Source of the DNA: Pinibacter aurantiacus
GTDB lineage: Bacteria > Bacteroidota > Bacteroidia > Chitinophagales > Chitinophagaceae
Assembly: GCF_019130065.1 (NCBI RefSeq)
Contig: NZ_JAHSPG010000003.1
Location: 124,001 to 188,000 of the forward strand
Reading direction: 5' to 3'
DNA length: 64,000 nt
The notes beneath the pieces are model-generated. The model searched no databases. It was not told the origin of the DNA and was given only the letters and a program-made list of their open reading frames with translations. Positions 38,717-46,658 of the stretch are shown piece after piece (positions within the stretch are counted from its first letter, which is position 1; each line of letters starts with the position of its first letter). Position numbers and translations under genes: made by a program.

Positions 38717-39330
38717 GCACACAGATGACACGGATTAGACGGATTTTCACGGATCTTTTTACTTATATGTTATGATCCAGTCGAAATTCATCTCTTAAAT
38801 AACGTATCAATATCTCAAACCTAAAAAATCTGTGCAAATCCGTCTAATCCGTGTCATCTGTGTGCTATCTGTTGTTATTGTTTCGTGTCTTTTTATCATT
38901 CGTAAAAATCTTTCTTCGTACTTCGGGCTTTTTACCAAAGTTTAAAAGAAGTCCTACTTCTAAATCGGTTGCTTTCAAATAATTTATCAGCTGCAACTCA
39001 TGTTCCGGAGCTATCGATGCCGCCGCCTTCAACTCCAATATCAAAAGATCATTGACCAAAATATCAGCGAAATAATTACCGACCAAGCTATTTTGGTAAT
39101 ACACATCAATAGCATGGTTAGCAACAACTTCTAAACCACAACTCTTTAATTCCAGGTACAAAGCATTTTGATAAACCCTTTCCAGAAAACCAAATCCCAA
39201 TTCGTTATATACTTTATAAAATGCTTTGATAACAACGTCACTTAACTCTCTACAGATTAAATGTTCAAGCTTCATAAGGTGGTTTAATCAAAATCCGTGT
39301 AAATCCGTCCAATCCGTGTCATCCGTGTGC
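38717..39330 (-). mobile_element. GxxExxY element 1: inverted repeats around a nuclease-like ORF
   Basis: The outer arms 38717-38754 (GCACACAGATGACACGGATT and onward) and 39290-39330 are inverted copies of one another with few mismatches. An additional inverted copy at 38828-38865 overlaps the stop of the enclosed ORF, so the left side also forms a short hairpin. The element fills the whole argB-argF' gap. No target-site duplication was identified. Confidence 0.65.
38865..39275 (-). CDS. GxxExxY family protein (PD-(D/E)xK-like), copy 1
   Basis: 136 residues with the family-naming motif GFLERVY (G-x-x-E-x-x-Y) in NELGFGFLERVYQNALYLEL. A nuclease-like core DILVNDLLILELKA (Asp then ExK) is followed by HELQLINYLKATDLEVGLLL and a basic end. 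The family is small, often multicopy and of unknown function; it is assigned to the PDDEXK nuclease clan. It is about 60 percent identical by eye to the copy at 40414-40821. Insertion between argB and argF' in the same direction leaves the operon order intact. Confidence 0.88.
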   Translation of the reverse strand: MKLEHLICRELSDVVIKAFYKVYNELGFGFLERVYQNALYLELKSCGLEVVANHAIDVYYQNSLVGNYFADILVNDLLILELKAAASIAPEHELQLINYLKATDLEVGLLLNFGKKPEVRRKIFTNDKKTRNNNNR

Positions 39331-40293
39331 TTACTTCCCGCCTAATATCTCAGCAATCACTGCTTGAGCTGCCCACACGCGATTCGCCGCTTCCTGGGTT
39401 ACAATGCTGTTTGGACTATCCAGTACTTCATCGCTTAGTTCAACGTTTCTCCTCACTGGCAAACAGTGCATTACTTTAGCGTTGTTTGTCAAAGCAATCT
39501 TCTCACTGTCTAACATCCAGCGCGGATCGTTTTCATATATTTTACCGTAGTCAGTATAAGTGCTCCAGTTCTTTACATACACGAAATCCGCGTCTTTCAA
39601 TGCTTCATCCTGGTTGTGTGTAATGGTCGCTCCCTTCGTAAACTCTTCAGACAATTCATAATCTTCCGGATGTGTGATCACAAAATCTGCTTCGCCCCAT
39701 GCGTTCACCCATTGTGCAAAGCTGTTTGCAACGCATTGCGGCAAAGGCTTTACGTGTGGCGCCCATGTAAGCACGATCTTTGGCTTGCGCGTAATTTTTT
39801 GCGCCTGCAAACTTTCCTGTATGGTAATGATATCTGTTAAAGATTGTAACGGATGCAAGGTTGCACTCTCCAGGCTAATCACCGGCACACCTGCATATTT
39901 TATAAACTGCGTAATGTACAACTCGCTGTAATCATCTTCCTTATTTTTCAAAGAAGGAAATGTGCGAATGCAAAGAATGTCAAAATAACTTCCGAGGATT
40001 GGCGCCGCATCTTTCACGTGCTCCACAGTGTTGCCACTCATGATGGCTCCTTCTTCAAATTCCAGCGCCCAGCCTTCTTTATCTACATTGAACACAATAG
40101 CTTCCATGCCCAAATTTTTCGCAGCTACCTGTGTACTCAGGCGCGTACGCAAACTTGGATTTAGAAACAATAATCCTATGCGCTTATCCTTTCCAAGAGA
40201 TTGCGACATTAAAGGGTTGGCTTTAAAAGCAAGTGCTTTTTTTACCAAAGCGTTGATGTCTGTAACATCGTGAACGGAGATGAAATTTTTCAT
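39331..40293 (-). CDS. argF': N-acylornithine carbamoyltransferase, probably N-succinylornithine type
   Basis: 320 residues that transfer carbamoyl to N-acyl-L-ornithine, giving N-acylcitrulline. The phosphate loop is in FLNPSLRTRLSTQVAAKNLG, the ornithine-side motif is HCLPVRRNVELSDEV and HPLQSLTD is present. The absence of the usual FEKxSTRTR loop marks the acylornithine branch. At the position that separates succinyl (Pro in B. fragilis) from acetyl (Glu in Xanthomonas) enzymes, I place Val90 in SGNTVEHVKD; a mutant Val there is reported to favour succinylornithine. This alignment is from memory. The gene stands between two GxxExxY elements. Confidence 0.9.
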   Translation of the reverse strand: MKNFISVHDVTDINALVKKALAFKANPLMSQSLGKDKRIGLLFLNPSLRTRLSTQVAAKNLGMEAIVFNVDKEGWALEFEEGAIMSGNTVEHVKDAAPILGSYFDILCIRTFPSLKNKEDDYSELYITQFIKYAGVPVISLESATLHPLQSLTDIITIQESLQAQKITRKPKIVLTWAPHVKPLPQCVANSFAQWVNAWGEADFVITHPEDYELSEEFTKGATITHNQDEALKDADFVYVKNWSTYTDYGKIYENDPRWMLDSEKIALTNNAKVMHCLPVRRNVELSDEVLDSPNSIVTQEAANRVWAAQAVIAEILGGK

Positions 40294-40308
40294 TCTTATC
40301 TATTTTTG

Positions 40309-40896
40309 GCACACAGATGACGCTGATTGGACTGATTTACACTGATCTTTTCACAAGCCTATCAAAATCAAATACTATCAATTGTGCTCTTTCTAATTTT
40401 AATTTATAATCTTTTATATCAAACGTTTCTTCCTATCGTTTGTAAATATTTTTCTATGCACCTCAGGCTTTTTACCAAAGTTTAAAAGCAAACCAATTTC
40501 CACATCCGTAGCTTTTAGATAATTAATAAGCTGTAGCTCATGTGCCTCCACTATTTGCTCCACAGCCTTTAATTCCAGCACAAGTACATCATTCACGAGC
40601 ATATCAGCATAATATTTACCGACGACTTTATCCTTATAGTACACATCAATTTCTTTCTGGGTTTCTACAGCCAAACCCAATGAAATAAGCTCGAAATAAA
40701 GTGCGTTCTGATAAACCTTTTCCAGAAAACCAAAGCCAAGCTCATTATATACATTGTAAAACTTTTTAATTACAATATTAGTCAGCTTAGAGTATAAATA
40801 GTTCCCATTTTCCATAGCCAAAGACCCTGTTATTTTTACAGTGTTTGTTAAAATAAAAATCAGTGGTCATCGGTCTAATCAGTGTCATCAGTGTGC
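40309..40896 (-). mobile_element. GxxExxY element 2: imperfect inverted repeats around a nuclease-like ORF
   Basis: The left arm 40309-40346 (GCACACAGATGACGCTGATT and onward) and the right arm about 40857-40896 (AATCAGTGTCATCAGTGTGC) are inverted, with several mismatches. The enclosed GxxExxY ORF has about 70 bases of spacer on its left. The repeat belongs to the same family as element 1, but with CTGAT in place of CGGAT. Confidence 0.6.
40414..40821 (-). CDS. GxxExxY family protein (PD-(D/E)xK-like), copy 2
   Basis: 135 residues, paralogous to the copy at 38865-39275: NELGFGFLEKVYQNALYFEL with the GxxExxY motif, DMLVNDVLVLELKA as nuclease-like core, and LINYLKATDVEIGLLLNFGK nearly identical. 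It ends KKRLI. Neither copy has a signal peptide or membrane segment. Divergence between the copies (about 60 percent identity) means the two insertions are not a very recent duplication. Function is unknown; involvement in the spread of the flanking repeats is a hypothesis. Confidence 0.88.
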   Translation of the reverse strand: MAMENGNYLYSKLTNIVIKKFYNVYNELGFGFLEKVYQNALYFELISLGLAVETQKEIDVYYKDKVVGKYYADMLVNDVLVLELKAVEQIVEAHELQLINYLKATDVEIGLLLNFGKKPEVHRKIFTNDRKKRLI

Positions 40897-42027
40897 TTAC
40901 TGCAACTCGGCTTTCAAGGCAGTCAAAAATTGATCTGCTTCTTTCATACCAATATTTAAGGTCGGCAAAAGTCTTATCACATATGGTTTTGCTTCGCCAG
41001 TGAAAATTTTATGTTTAAATAAAAGATTCTTTTTCACATCTTTTAATTCTTCGGGCAAAGCAATGCCGATCATTAAACCTCTGCCCCTTACCTCTTTTAT
41101 TTTTGGCAATTTCTTCAATTCTGTTATAAGGTAATTGCCGATGTTCTCAGCGTTTTGAATCAGGTTGTCCTGCTCAATTACTTCCAACACCGCTAATGCA
41201 GCGGCACAAGCCAAATGATTGCCTCCGAATGTCGTTCCCAACATGCCATACTTAGGATGCAGCTTCGGAGCGATGGAGATGCCCGCTACAGGAAAACCAT
41301 TTCCCATGCCTTTTGCCATTGAATAAACGTCAGCGTTTACACCTGCAAAATCTTGTGAGTAAAATTTACCGCTTCTTCCATAACCGCACTGCACGCTGTC
41401 TGCAATAAATACGGCGTTATATTGATCGCACAAACGACGGATCGCTTGTAAAAATTCGTTGCTCGCTACATTGATACCACCAACGCCCTGAATTCCTTCA
41501 ATGATCACCGCGCTTATCTCTTCTCCTTCTTTTTTGAAATGATCTTCAAGTGCCTGCATATCGTTGAAAGGAAGAAATGAAACATTCTGTGTTGCATTAA
41601 CAGGTGCAACAATCGCAGGATTATCAGTTGTCGCTACCGCTAAAGAAGTTCTACCGTGGAAAGATTTTGAAAATGCAACGATCTTTTTTCTTCCGTTGTA
41701 AAATGAAGCAAGCTTCAATGCATTCTCGTTTGCTTCTGCACCGGAATTACAAAGAAACAATTGATAGTCTTCCTTGCCGGAAACCTTACCAAGCTTTTCA
41801 GCAAGTTCCACCTGCAAAGGAATTTTTATAGAGTTAGAATAAAACCCAACCTTGTGTAATTGATCTTCTATTCGCTTAACGTAATAAGGATTTGTATGTC
41901 CAATGGAAATCACAGCGTGACCACCATAAAGATCAAGATACTCCTGGCCATTATTGTCCCACACTTTAGCCCCAAGAGCTTTTTCAATTGTAATGTCATT
42001 GAGCGGATAGACGTCAAATAATTTCAT
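40897..42027 (-). CDS. argD: Acetylornithine (or succinylornithine) aminotransferase
   Basis: PLP class-III aminotransferase of 376 residues that makes N-acylornithine from the semialdehyde and glutamate. The start is set at ATG 42027 (MKLFDVYPLNDITIEKALG), since the longer frame passes through repeat DNA. Landmarks are GHAVISIGHTNP, NSGAEANENALKLA, VIIEGIQGVGGI, ADSVQCGYGRSGKF and the PLP-lysine motif SMAKGMGNGFP. TTFGGNHLACAAALA is standard. It lies upstream of a GxxExxY element, in the usual place between argC and argF'. Confidence 0.94.
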   Translation of the reverse strand: MKLFDVYPLNDITIEKALGAKVWDNNGQEYLDLYGGHAVISIGHTNPYYVKRIEDQLHKVGFYSNSIKIPLQVELAEKLGKVSGKEDYQLFLCNSGAEANENALKLASFYNGRKKIVAFSKSFHGRTSLAVATTDNPAIVAPVNATQNVSFLPFNDMQALEDHFKKEGEEISAVIIEGIQGVGGINVASNEFLQAIRRLCDQYNAVFIADSVQCGYGRSGKFYSQDFAGVNADVYSMAKGMGNGFPVAGISIAPKLHPKYGMLGTTFGGNHLACAAALAVLEVIEQDNLIQNAENIGNYLITELKKLPKIKEVRGRGLMIGIALPEELKDVKKNLLFKHKIFTGEAKPYVIRLLPTLNIGMKEADQFLTALKAELQ

Positions 42028-42043
42028 GTCGTGGTTTTGATTG

Positions 42044-42108
42044 GCACACAGATGACACGGATTAGACTGATTTGCACTGATCTTGCTCAATCAGTATCAT
42101 CTGAGTGC
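42044..42108. repeat. ORF-less member of the ACGGATTAG repeat family
   Basis: The left arm 42044-42081 (GCACACAGATGACACGGATT and onward) is followed by a short right arm at 42089-42108 (AATCAGTATCATCTGAGTGC). Together they form a 65-bp hairpin with the same ends as the two GxxExxY elements, but lacking the ORF. It lies between argC and argD. Confidence 0.75.
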
Positions 42109-42113
42109 AATTA

Positions 42114-43100
42114 TTAAAAATAATTCGCTTTCAATTTCAATCCGGTGCATTCGTCCAAACCAAACATGAGGTTCATATTTTGAACAGCTTGCCCTGATGC
42201 GCCTTTTAGTAAATTATCAATGATCGTATGCACAACCAGCTTGCTACCTACTTTTTCCAATTGAATCACACACTTGTTCGTATTCACCGCCTGCTTTAAG
42301 AAAATAGGCTCTTTGCTTATAGTTGTAAAAGGATCATCCGCATAAAACGCTTCATACATTTCAAAAAGAGTTGACTCGCTAAGCTCGCAATGAATTTGTG
42401 AGCTTACGAAAATACCTCTTGTAAAATCACCGCGCCATGGAATGAAACTCAAGTCGATTTCAGTACCCGGCTGCAATTGATTCAATGACTGCCCGATCTC
42501 TTTTAAATGCTGATGACTAAGTGTTTTGTATGCCTGTATGTTATTTGCTCTCCAGCTAAAGTGCGAAGTTGCAGCAAGGCTTTGACCAGCTCCTGTAGAA
42601 CCAGTGATTCCTGTTGTATAAACTTCATCAAGCAGGTTTGCCTGTGCCAAAGGCAACAACCCAAGCTGAATGGCTGTTGCGAAACAACCAGGGTTTGCGA
42701 TATGCTGCGCTTTTCTTATTTCGTCTTTATTCAGTTCCGGAAGGCCGTATACTACTTCTTGTCCGTTGATGGTTGGACGTGTGTTGTTGCTGTGCAGACG
42801 ATAATCTTGTGAAAGATCAATGATCTTACTGCCTTTTAAAAACTCAGCATTCTCATCTACAAATTTCTTTGCCTCACCATGACCAACACACAAGAAAACA
42901 ACGTCTGCTTTTTTATCAAGAGCACCCGTGAATTCCAATTTAGTTTCACCAATTAAATCCTGGTGTACTGCATAAACTGGTTTACCTGCGTTGCTTTTAC
43001 TATTGATATAAAGAATGTTAACCTTTGGATGATTAATCAAAAGCCTGATTAATTCTCCGCCTGTATAACCAGCTCCTCCTATTATTCCAACATTAATCAT
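42114..43100 (-). CDS. argC: N-acetyl-gamma-glutamyl-phosphate reductase
   Basis: NADPH-dependent reduction of the acylglutamyl phosphate to the semialdehyde. 328 residues with the Rossmann start MINVGIIGGAGYTGGELIRL, the active-site Cys in HIANPGCFATAIQLG, and FIPWRGDFTRGIFVS typical of the short ArgC class. It is located between argG and argD in the operon. All motifs are intact. In this organism the substrate may be the N-succinyl form. Confidence 0.95.
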   Translation of the reverse strand: MINVGIIGGAGYTGGELIRLLINHPKVNILYINSKSNAGKPVYAVHQDLIGETKLEFTGALDKKADVVFLCVGHGEAKKFVDENAEFLKGSKIIDLSQDYRLHSNNTRPTINGQEVVYGLPELNKDEIRKAQHIANPGCFATAIQLGLLPLAQANLLDEVYTTGITGSTGAGQSLAATSHFSWRANNIQAYKTLSHQHLKEIGQSLNQLQPGTEIDLSFIPWRGDFTRGIFVSSQIHCELSESTLFEMYEAFYADDPFTTISKEPIFLKQAVNTNKCVIQLEKVGSKLVVHTIIDNLLKGASGQAVQNMNLMFGLDECTGLKLKANYF

Positions 43101-43119
43101 AGTGTCAGTTTTTAGAGAG

Positions 43120-43191
43120 AACGCAGATCTTCAAGATTGTCATGATCAATTAAGATCTTCATAAATCATGACAATCATGAAAATCTGCGTT
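43120..43191. repeat. AACGCAGATCTTCAAGATTG inverted repeat; uninterrupted reference copy
   Basis: The arms 43120-43146 and 43165-43191 pair with two mismatches in 27. The right end runs AAATCTG|CGTTCCG (43181-43194) without interruption. The related copy at 63454-63615 carries a 28-bp insertion at exactly that junction, so this locus serves as the empty site. Confidence 0.85.
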
Positions 43192-43198
43192 CCGATTT

Positions 43199-44395
43199 TT
43201 ATTTAGAAGACTCATTCACTTGCTGCCAGATCGCAGTTTGGTTACCGAAAATCTTAGAGAAACCTCTCACATCTTCGCCGCTCCAGCCGTTGTTCATTTC
43301 TCCATATTTACCAAACTTGCTGCTCATTAAATCGTAAGGCGATTCAATGCCGATCACCTGGAAACGGTATGGTGCCAAATGCACATACACATCGCCGGTT
43401 ACGTTTTGTTGAGAATGCTCAAAGAAAGATTCGATGTCGCGCATAACGGGATCAAGAATCTGTCCTTCATGAAGCCAGTTACCGTAGAATTGCGCCAATT
43501 GATCTTTCCAGTTCAATTGCCATTTTGTAAGCACATTCTTTTCCAAAGCATGGTGCGCTTTCAAAATAACCATTGGAGCCGCAGCTTCAAAACCTACGCG
43601 CCCTTTGATACCTATGATGGTGTCGCCCACGTGAATATCACGACCGATGCCATAACCGCCTGCAATGCTTTGCAGATACTGGATCGCTTCAGTTGGGTGA
43701 TCGAAAGATTTATCGTTTACTTTAGTTAACTGCCCTTTTTCAAAATGAAGTTTTACTTCTTCTTCACCGCTTTTTGTTACTTGCGTTGGCCATGCAGACT
43801 CTGGCAACATACCTTTTGAAGTAAGCGTTTCTCTACCGCCAACACTCGTTCCCCACAAACCTTTATTGATAGAGTAAGCAGCTTTTTCGAAGTTCATTTC
43901 CACACCCTTCGCTTTCAGGTACGTAATTTCTTCCTCACGGCTAAGGCGCATGTCGCGGATGGGGGTGATAATTTCAACACCGGGGATCATGATGTGAAAG
44001 ATCATGTCAAAACGAACCTGGTCATTTCCTGCGCCGGTGCTTCCGTGTGCAACCGCATCAGCATTCAGTTTTTTTGCATGCTCTGCAATGTGCAATGCCT
44101 GGCTCAATCTTTCCGCGCTTACACTTAATGGATAGGTGTTGTTTTTTAGCACATTACCAAACACGAGATATTTGATGATGTTATCGTAATAACCTTTTAC
44201 GGCGTTAACAGCTGTGTGTGTTTTTACGCCAAGTTTATAAGCGTGTTGTTCTATTTGTTTTAACTCATCTTCTGTAAAGCCACCAGTGTTTACGATCACG
44301 CTGTGCACTTCGTAACCTTTATCTTCGCTCAGATACTTTACACAATAGGTGGTATCTAATCCTCCACTAAAACCAAGAACAACTTTTTTTGACAT
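43199..44395 (-). CDS. argG: Argininosuccinate synthase
   Basis: ATP-dependent condensation of citrulline and aspartate. 398 residues with an N-type ATP pyrophosphatase start KVVLGFSGGLDTTYCVKYLS (P-loop SGGLDTT), then GSTGAGNDQVRFD and SINKGLWGTSVGGRETL. ArgG normally reads SGGLDTS; here Thr replaces the last Ser, as in many Bacteroidota. It is second in the operon, after the GNAT gene and a hairpin repeat. No truncation is visible. Confidence 0.95.
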   Translation of the reverse strand: MSKKVVLGFSGGLDTTYCVKYLSEDKGYEVHSVIVNTGGFTEDELKQIEQHAYKLGVKTHTAVNAVKGYYDNIIKYLVFGNVLKNNTYPLSVSAERLSQALHIAEHAKKLNADAVAHGSTGAGNDQVRFDMIFHIMIPGVEIITPIRDMRLSREEEITYLKAKGVEMNFEKAAYSINKGLWGTSVGGRETLTSKGMLPESAWPTQVTKSGEEEVKLHFEKGQLTKVNDKSFDHPTEAIQYLQSIAGGYGIGRDIHVGDTIIGIKGRVGFEAAAPMVILKAHHALEKNVLTKWQLNWKDQLAQFYGNWLHEGQILDPVMRDIESFFEHSQQNVTGDVYVHLAPYRFQVIGIESPYDLMSSKFGKYGEMNNGWSGEDVRGFSKIFGNQTAIWQQVNESSK

Positions 44396-44414
44396 GACTT
44401 GATGTTTTATTTGT

Positions 44415-44540
44415 TTTCACGCAAAGGCACAAAGAAGCAAAGACGCCAAGGGCCTCTACGTATCTATTCTTTCTGGAATTAATATGTTCAACGTCCCACG
44501 CAGTCTTTGCCTCTTTGCTCCTTCGCGCCTTTGCGTGAAA
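44415..44540. repeat. TTTCACGCAAAGGC inverted repeat between GNAT gene and argG
   Basis: The left arm (TTTCACGCAAAGGCACAAAG, 44415 on) and right arm (ending GCGCCTTTGCGTGAAA, 44525-44540) pair over about 35 bases with few mismatches. The motif is CAAAG/GCAAAG every 9 to 11 bases. Similar arrays are common between genes in environmental bacteria. Confidence 0.85.
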
Positions 44541-44545
44541 TATTC

Positions 44546-45259
44546 TTACAGATGAAACAGTGATCTGAATATGGATCTGCTACCAGATCCGCTTCCGCCG
44601 CCGTTTGACTCTTTCTTCAGGAATGGTTTAAGGAACTTGGATTGTTTAAGGCGCATAAAACGTTCGTACAGTTTGGAATGCTGTTTGAAATCCTGCGCTG
44701 TCTCTACTGGTTCGTAATGATCTTTAGGATCGTAGAGCATTGCGGTACACATACAGTTCTTACGGCCTTTGCTCATCAGGATTTCGTAGTTCACGCAGCT
44801 TTTGCAACCTGCCCAAAACTCTTCATCATCCGTAAGTTCAGAATATGTAACGGGCTCGTAACCCAGGTCGCTGTTTATTTTCATAACAGCCAAACCGGTA
44901 GTGAGACCAAATATTTTTGATTCGGGGTATTTTTCTCTCGAGAGTGCAAAAATTCTTTGCTTGATAGATTTGGCAACGCCGCTTTTTCTGAATGCCGGGG
45001 AAACGATAAGTCCTGAATTTGCCACAAACTTACCATGGCTCCATTCTTCGATGTAGCAAAAGCCCACCCAGGAGCCATCTTTGGTTAAGGCAATAACAGC
45101 CTTACCTTCTTCCATTTTTTTCGCAATGTATTCAGGTGAACGCTTAGCGATACCCGTTCCGCGAGCCTTAGCTGAAGCTTCCATTTCATCGGTAATCAAT
45201 TGCGAATAGCCTTTGTCGGCAGGTGTTGCCACCCGGACAATTATTTCCTGATTTTCCAA
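44546..45259 (-). CDS. GNAT-family acyltransferase, probable N-acyl-glutamate synthase of the arginine operon
   Basis: 237 residues with a GNAT core (about 5-150): VRVATPADKGYSQLITDEME, VGFCYIEEWSHGKFVANSGL, the acyl-CoA loop VSPAFRKSGVAKSIKQRIFA, and GYEPVTYSELTDDEEFWAGC. A Cys-bearing region (CKSCVNYEILMSKGRKNCMC) and a Gly/Ser-rich tail (ESNGGGSGSGSRS) follow. As the first gene of the operon, in place of argA/argJ, it most likely makes the N-acetyl- or N-succinyl-glutamate that feeds argB. It lies after a 220-base leader with a putative Arg attenuator. The catalytic assignment rests on position. Confidence 0.85.
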   Translation of the reverse strand: MENQEIIVRVATPADKGYSQLITDEMEASAKARGTGIAKRSPEYIAKKMEEGKAVIALTKDGSWVGFCYIEEWSHGKFVANSGLIVSPAFRKSGVAKSIKQRIFALSREKYPESKIFGLTTGLAVMKINSDLGYEPVTYSELTDDEEFWAGCKSCVNYEILMSKGRKNCMCTAMLYDPKDHYEPVETAQDFKQHSKLYERFMRLKQSKFLKPFLKKESNGGGSGSGSRSIFRSLFHL

Positions 45260-45296
45260 TTATGTAAAAATTAAATCAATGAAAAATAGTTCAAAA

Positions 45297-45365
45297 AACG
45301 TGCGACGTTCATCTATTGGGATTTTTCCACTGATAGGGGCCGGTTTTAATGGCTCGTCCTATCAG
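45297..45365 (-). promoter_or_regulatory. Candidate attenuator of the arginine operon
   Basis: In minus-strand sense: CTGATAGG (45358-45365) and CCTATCAG (45330-45337) form a perfect 8-bp hairpin that overlaps the leader stop codon. It is followed by a small hairpin AACGT-CGC-ACGTT (45297-45309) and four T. GCGACGT over the leader Arg codons (45371-45377) is perfectly complementary to ACGTCGC of the small hairpin (45302-45308), so the two structures are mutually exclusive. The terminator stem is short (5 bp), so strength is uncertain. Confidence 0.5.
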
Positions 45366-45388
45366 CAACCACGTCGCGGTCGAGGCAT
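45362..45388 (-). CDS. Possible Arg-rich leader peptide (MPRPRRGC)
   Basis: An eight-codon frame ATG CCT CGA CCG CGA CGT then GGT TGC TGA lies between the operon promoter and the GNAT gene. Three of the eight codons are arginine. A longer in-frame extension upstream exists but would need a non-ATG start. The 7-base segment GCGACGT spanning the second and third Arg codons pairs with the downstream terminator-like hairpin. It is too short for sequence-based proof of translation. Confidence 0.45.
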   Translation of the reverse strand: MPRPRRGC

Positions 45389-45484
45389 GCAGTAGCTTTC
45401 CGGTCGGAAGCCAGGCAAAGAAGAATTTATATGTTGCAGTTGATCGTTCAATTCCGTCTTTTTAAGAAGAACAATTATTGGCCG

Positions 45485-45520
45485 CAAAAGTATAATATAA
45501 TTTAAATAATGAAAGAGTTT
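45485..45520 (-). promoter_or_regulatory. Bacteroidota-type promoter of the arginine operon
   Basis: On the minus strand, TACTTTTG (complement of 45485-45492) is an exact match to the TAnnTTTG -7 element. About 20 bases upstream lies an AT-rich stretch with TTTC (near 45513-45516) as a weak -33. Transcription would start near 45478, giving a leader of about 220 bases. Confidence 0.65.
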
Positions 45521-45695
45521 TTTTGATTTTTTTTGAAAATTATTACCAAAAGATAACACTTCGTTTGGTCAACATGAAGATTAGCACCGGTTCTACCCGA
45601 ACATCATTTTTGCTCTAAAAAAAGAGCTTTTTCAGTTGCCCAGTTCAATTATAATTTGTTGATTTGCAGCTCATTTAAAACTCATTCTAAACTCT

Positions 45696-46604
45696 ATGAA
45701 AAAAACTCGTCTACTACTCGTGGTTGCGGCGTTCGCGTTCGCCTATTCCTCCTGTCAGAAATCCGACTCTACAGCTCCAGCACAAAACGATCAACAGACT
45801 TACAATGTGCAGTTTAACGTTCAAAACTTCCAGGCATCGTATAGCGATATGTCTCCAAACAAAATATCTGTGGCTGGTTTGAGCCCCCAGGGAGGATCCG
45901 CTTCTCTTGCTAATGCAATTGTTTATCTTGTTTATGATTCGTTGGGCAACCTGGTAAACTCTCAACAACAACTCAAATACGGCAATCCAAACTTTGGGGT
46001 TATTGCAGACAAGTTAAAAGCAGGACTTTATACATTTGTTATTGGTGCTGCGTCTAAAGACACCAGCTTTCTTTACCCTACTTCCAGGTTCACTGATTTA
46101 AAGGTTTACTGCGATGCTGACTATTATACAGAAGGTGGTCAGGACATTTTCCTTTTTAAACAAAATATAAGAATTAATAAATCTGACACGTCATTCAACA
46201 ATATTCAACCCACAAGACTAACTGGTAAATTGGTTATCAATTTTACAGATACAATTCCAGCTTCATACAAACGCATGGATGTTTCCCTGGATTCAGTTCC
46301 TGCATATTATCACGTGGCTTCAGGATCGGTAGGTTGGAAGCAACATCAAGCACATAGTTTCTATCCGTCATTTTCCAGTGGTCTGGTATATTATGCACTG
46401 GGTAATCAGATCCTGAATGTAAGAGTTGACGGGCTTAAGCAAACTAACCCGGATGTAATTGATCGCAGCATTTCGATAAAAAATGTGAACATTTACACAA
46501 ATAAACAAACTATCCTAACCGGTAAATTTTTCGATGTTCAAAGCGTTGGAATTCCCATAACAATTGACACTTCTTACAGTGGTTCAATCAATATAAACTT
46601 TTAA
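45696..46604 (+). CDS. Hypothetical lipoprotein
   Basis: The family is not recognised. The 302 residues have a signal peptide and a lipobox ending AYSSC (lipid-Cys20), then a KSDSTAPAQNDQQT linker typical of Bacteroidota surface lipoproteins. The remainder is beta-rich with many Ser/Thr/Asn/Asp residues and no catalytic motif (for example TRLTGKLVINFTDTIPASYK). It might adopt a FimA-like or other Ig-like beta-sandwich. The gene stands alone, and a strong convergent terminator follows 15 bases after its stop. Confidence 0.75.
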   Translation: MKKTRLLLVVAAFAFAYSSCQKSDSTAPAQNDQQTYNVQFNVQNFQASYSDMSPNKISVAGLSPQGGSASLANAIVYLVYDSLGNLVNSQQQLKYGNPNFGVIADKLKAGLYTFVIGAASKDTSFLYPTSRFTDLKVYCDADYYTEGGQDIFLFKQNIRINKSDTSFNNIQPTRLTGKLVINFTDTIPASYKRMDVSLDSVPAYYHVASGSVGWKQHQAHSFYPSFSSGLVYYALGNQILNVRVDGLKQTNPDVIDRSISIKNVNIYTNKQTILTGKFFDVQSVGIPITIDTSYSGSININF

Positions 46605-46618
46605 CCTCTCCCATAAAT

Positions 46619-46650
46619 GAAAAGAGCCGGCTGCAATGCCGGCTCTTTTC
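46619..46650. terminator. Bidirectional terminator between a lipoprotein gene and xerD
   Basis: The stem GAAAAGAGCCGGC/GCCGGCTCTTTTC is perfect over 13 bases, with loop TGCAAT. A-tracts on one side and T-tracts on the other allow it to end transcription from both convergent genes. Confidence 0.92.
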
Positions 46651-46658
46651 ATTTTCAA

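Noticed and set aside
44546-45259. GNAT protein as an antibiotic acetyltransferase
   Set aside because: It is the first gene of a full arginine operon behind the operon promoter, so a biosynthetic role is much more likely.
45362-45559. 65-codon frame ending at the Arg-rich leader
   Set aside because: Its first half overlaps the promoter and lies upstream of the likely transcription start; only the short 3' part can be transcribed with the operon leader.
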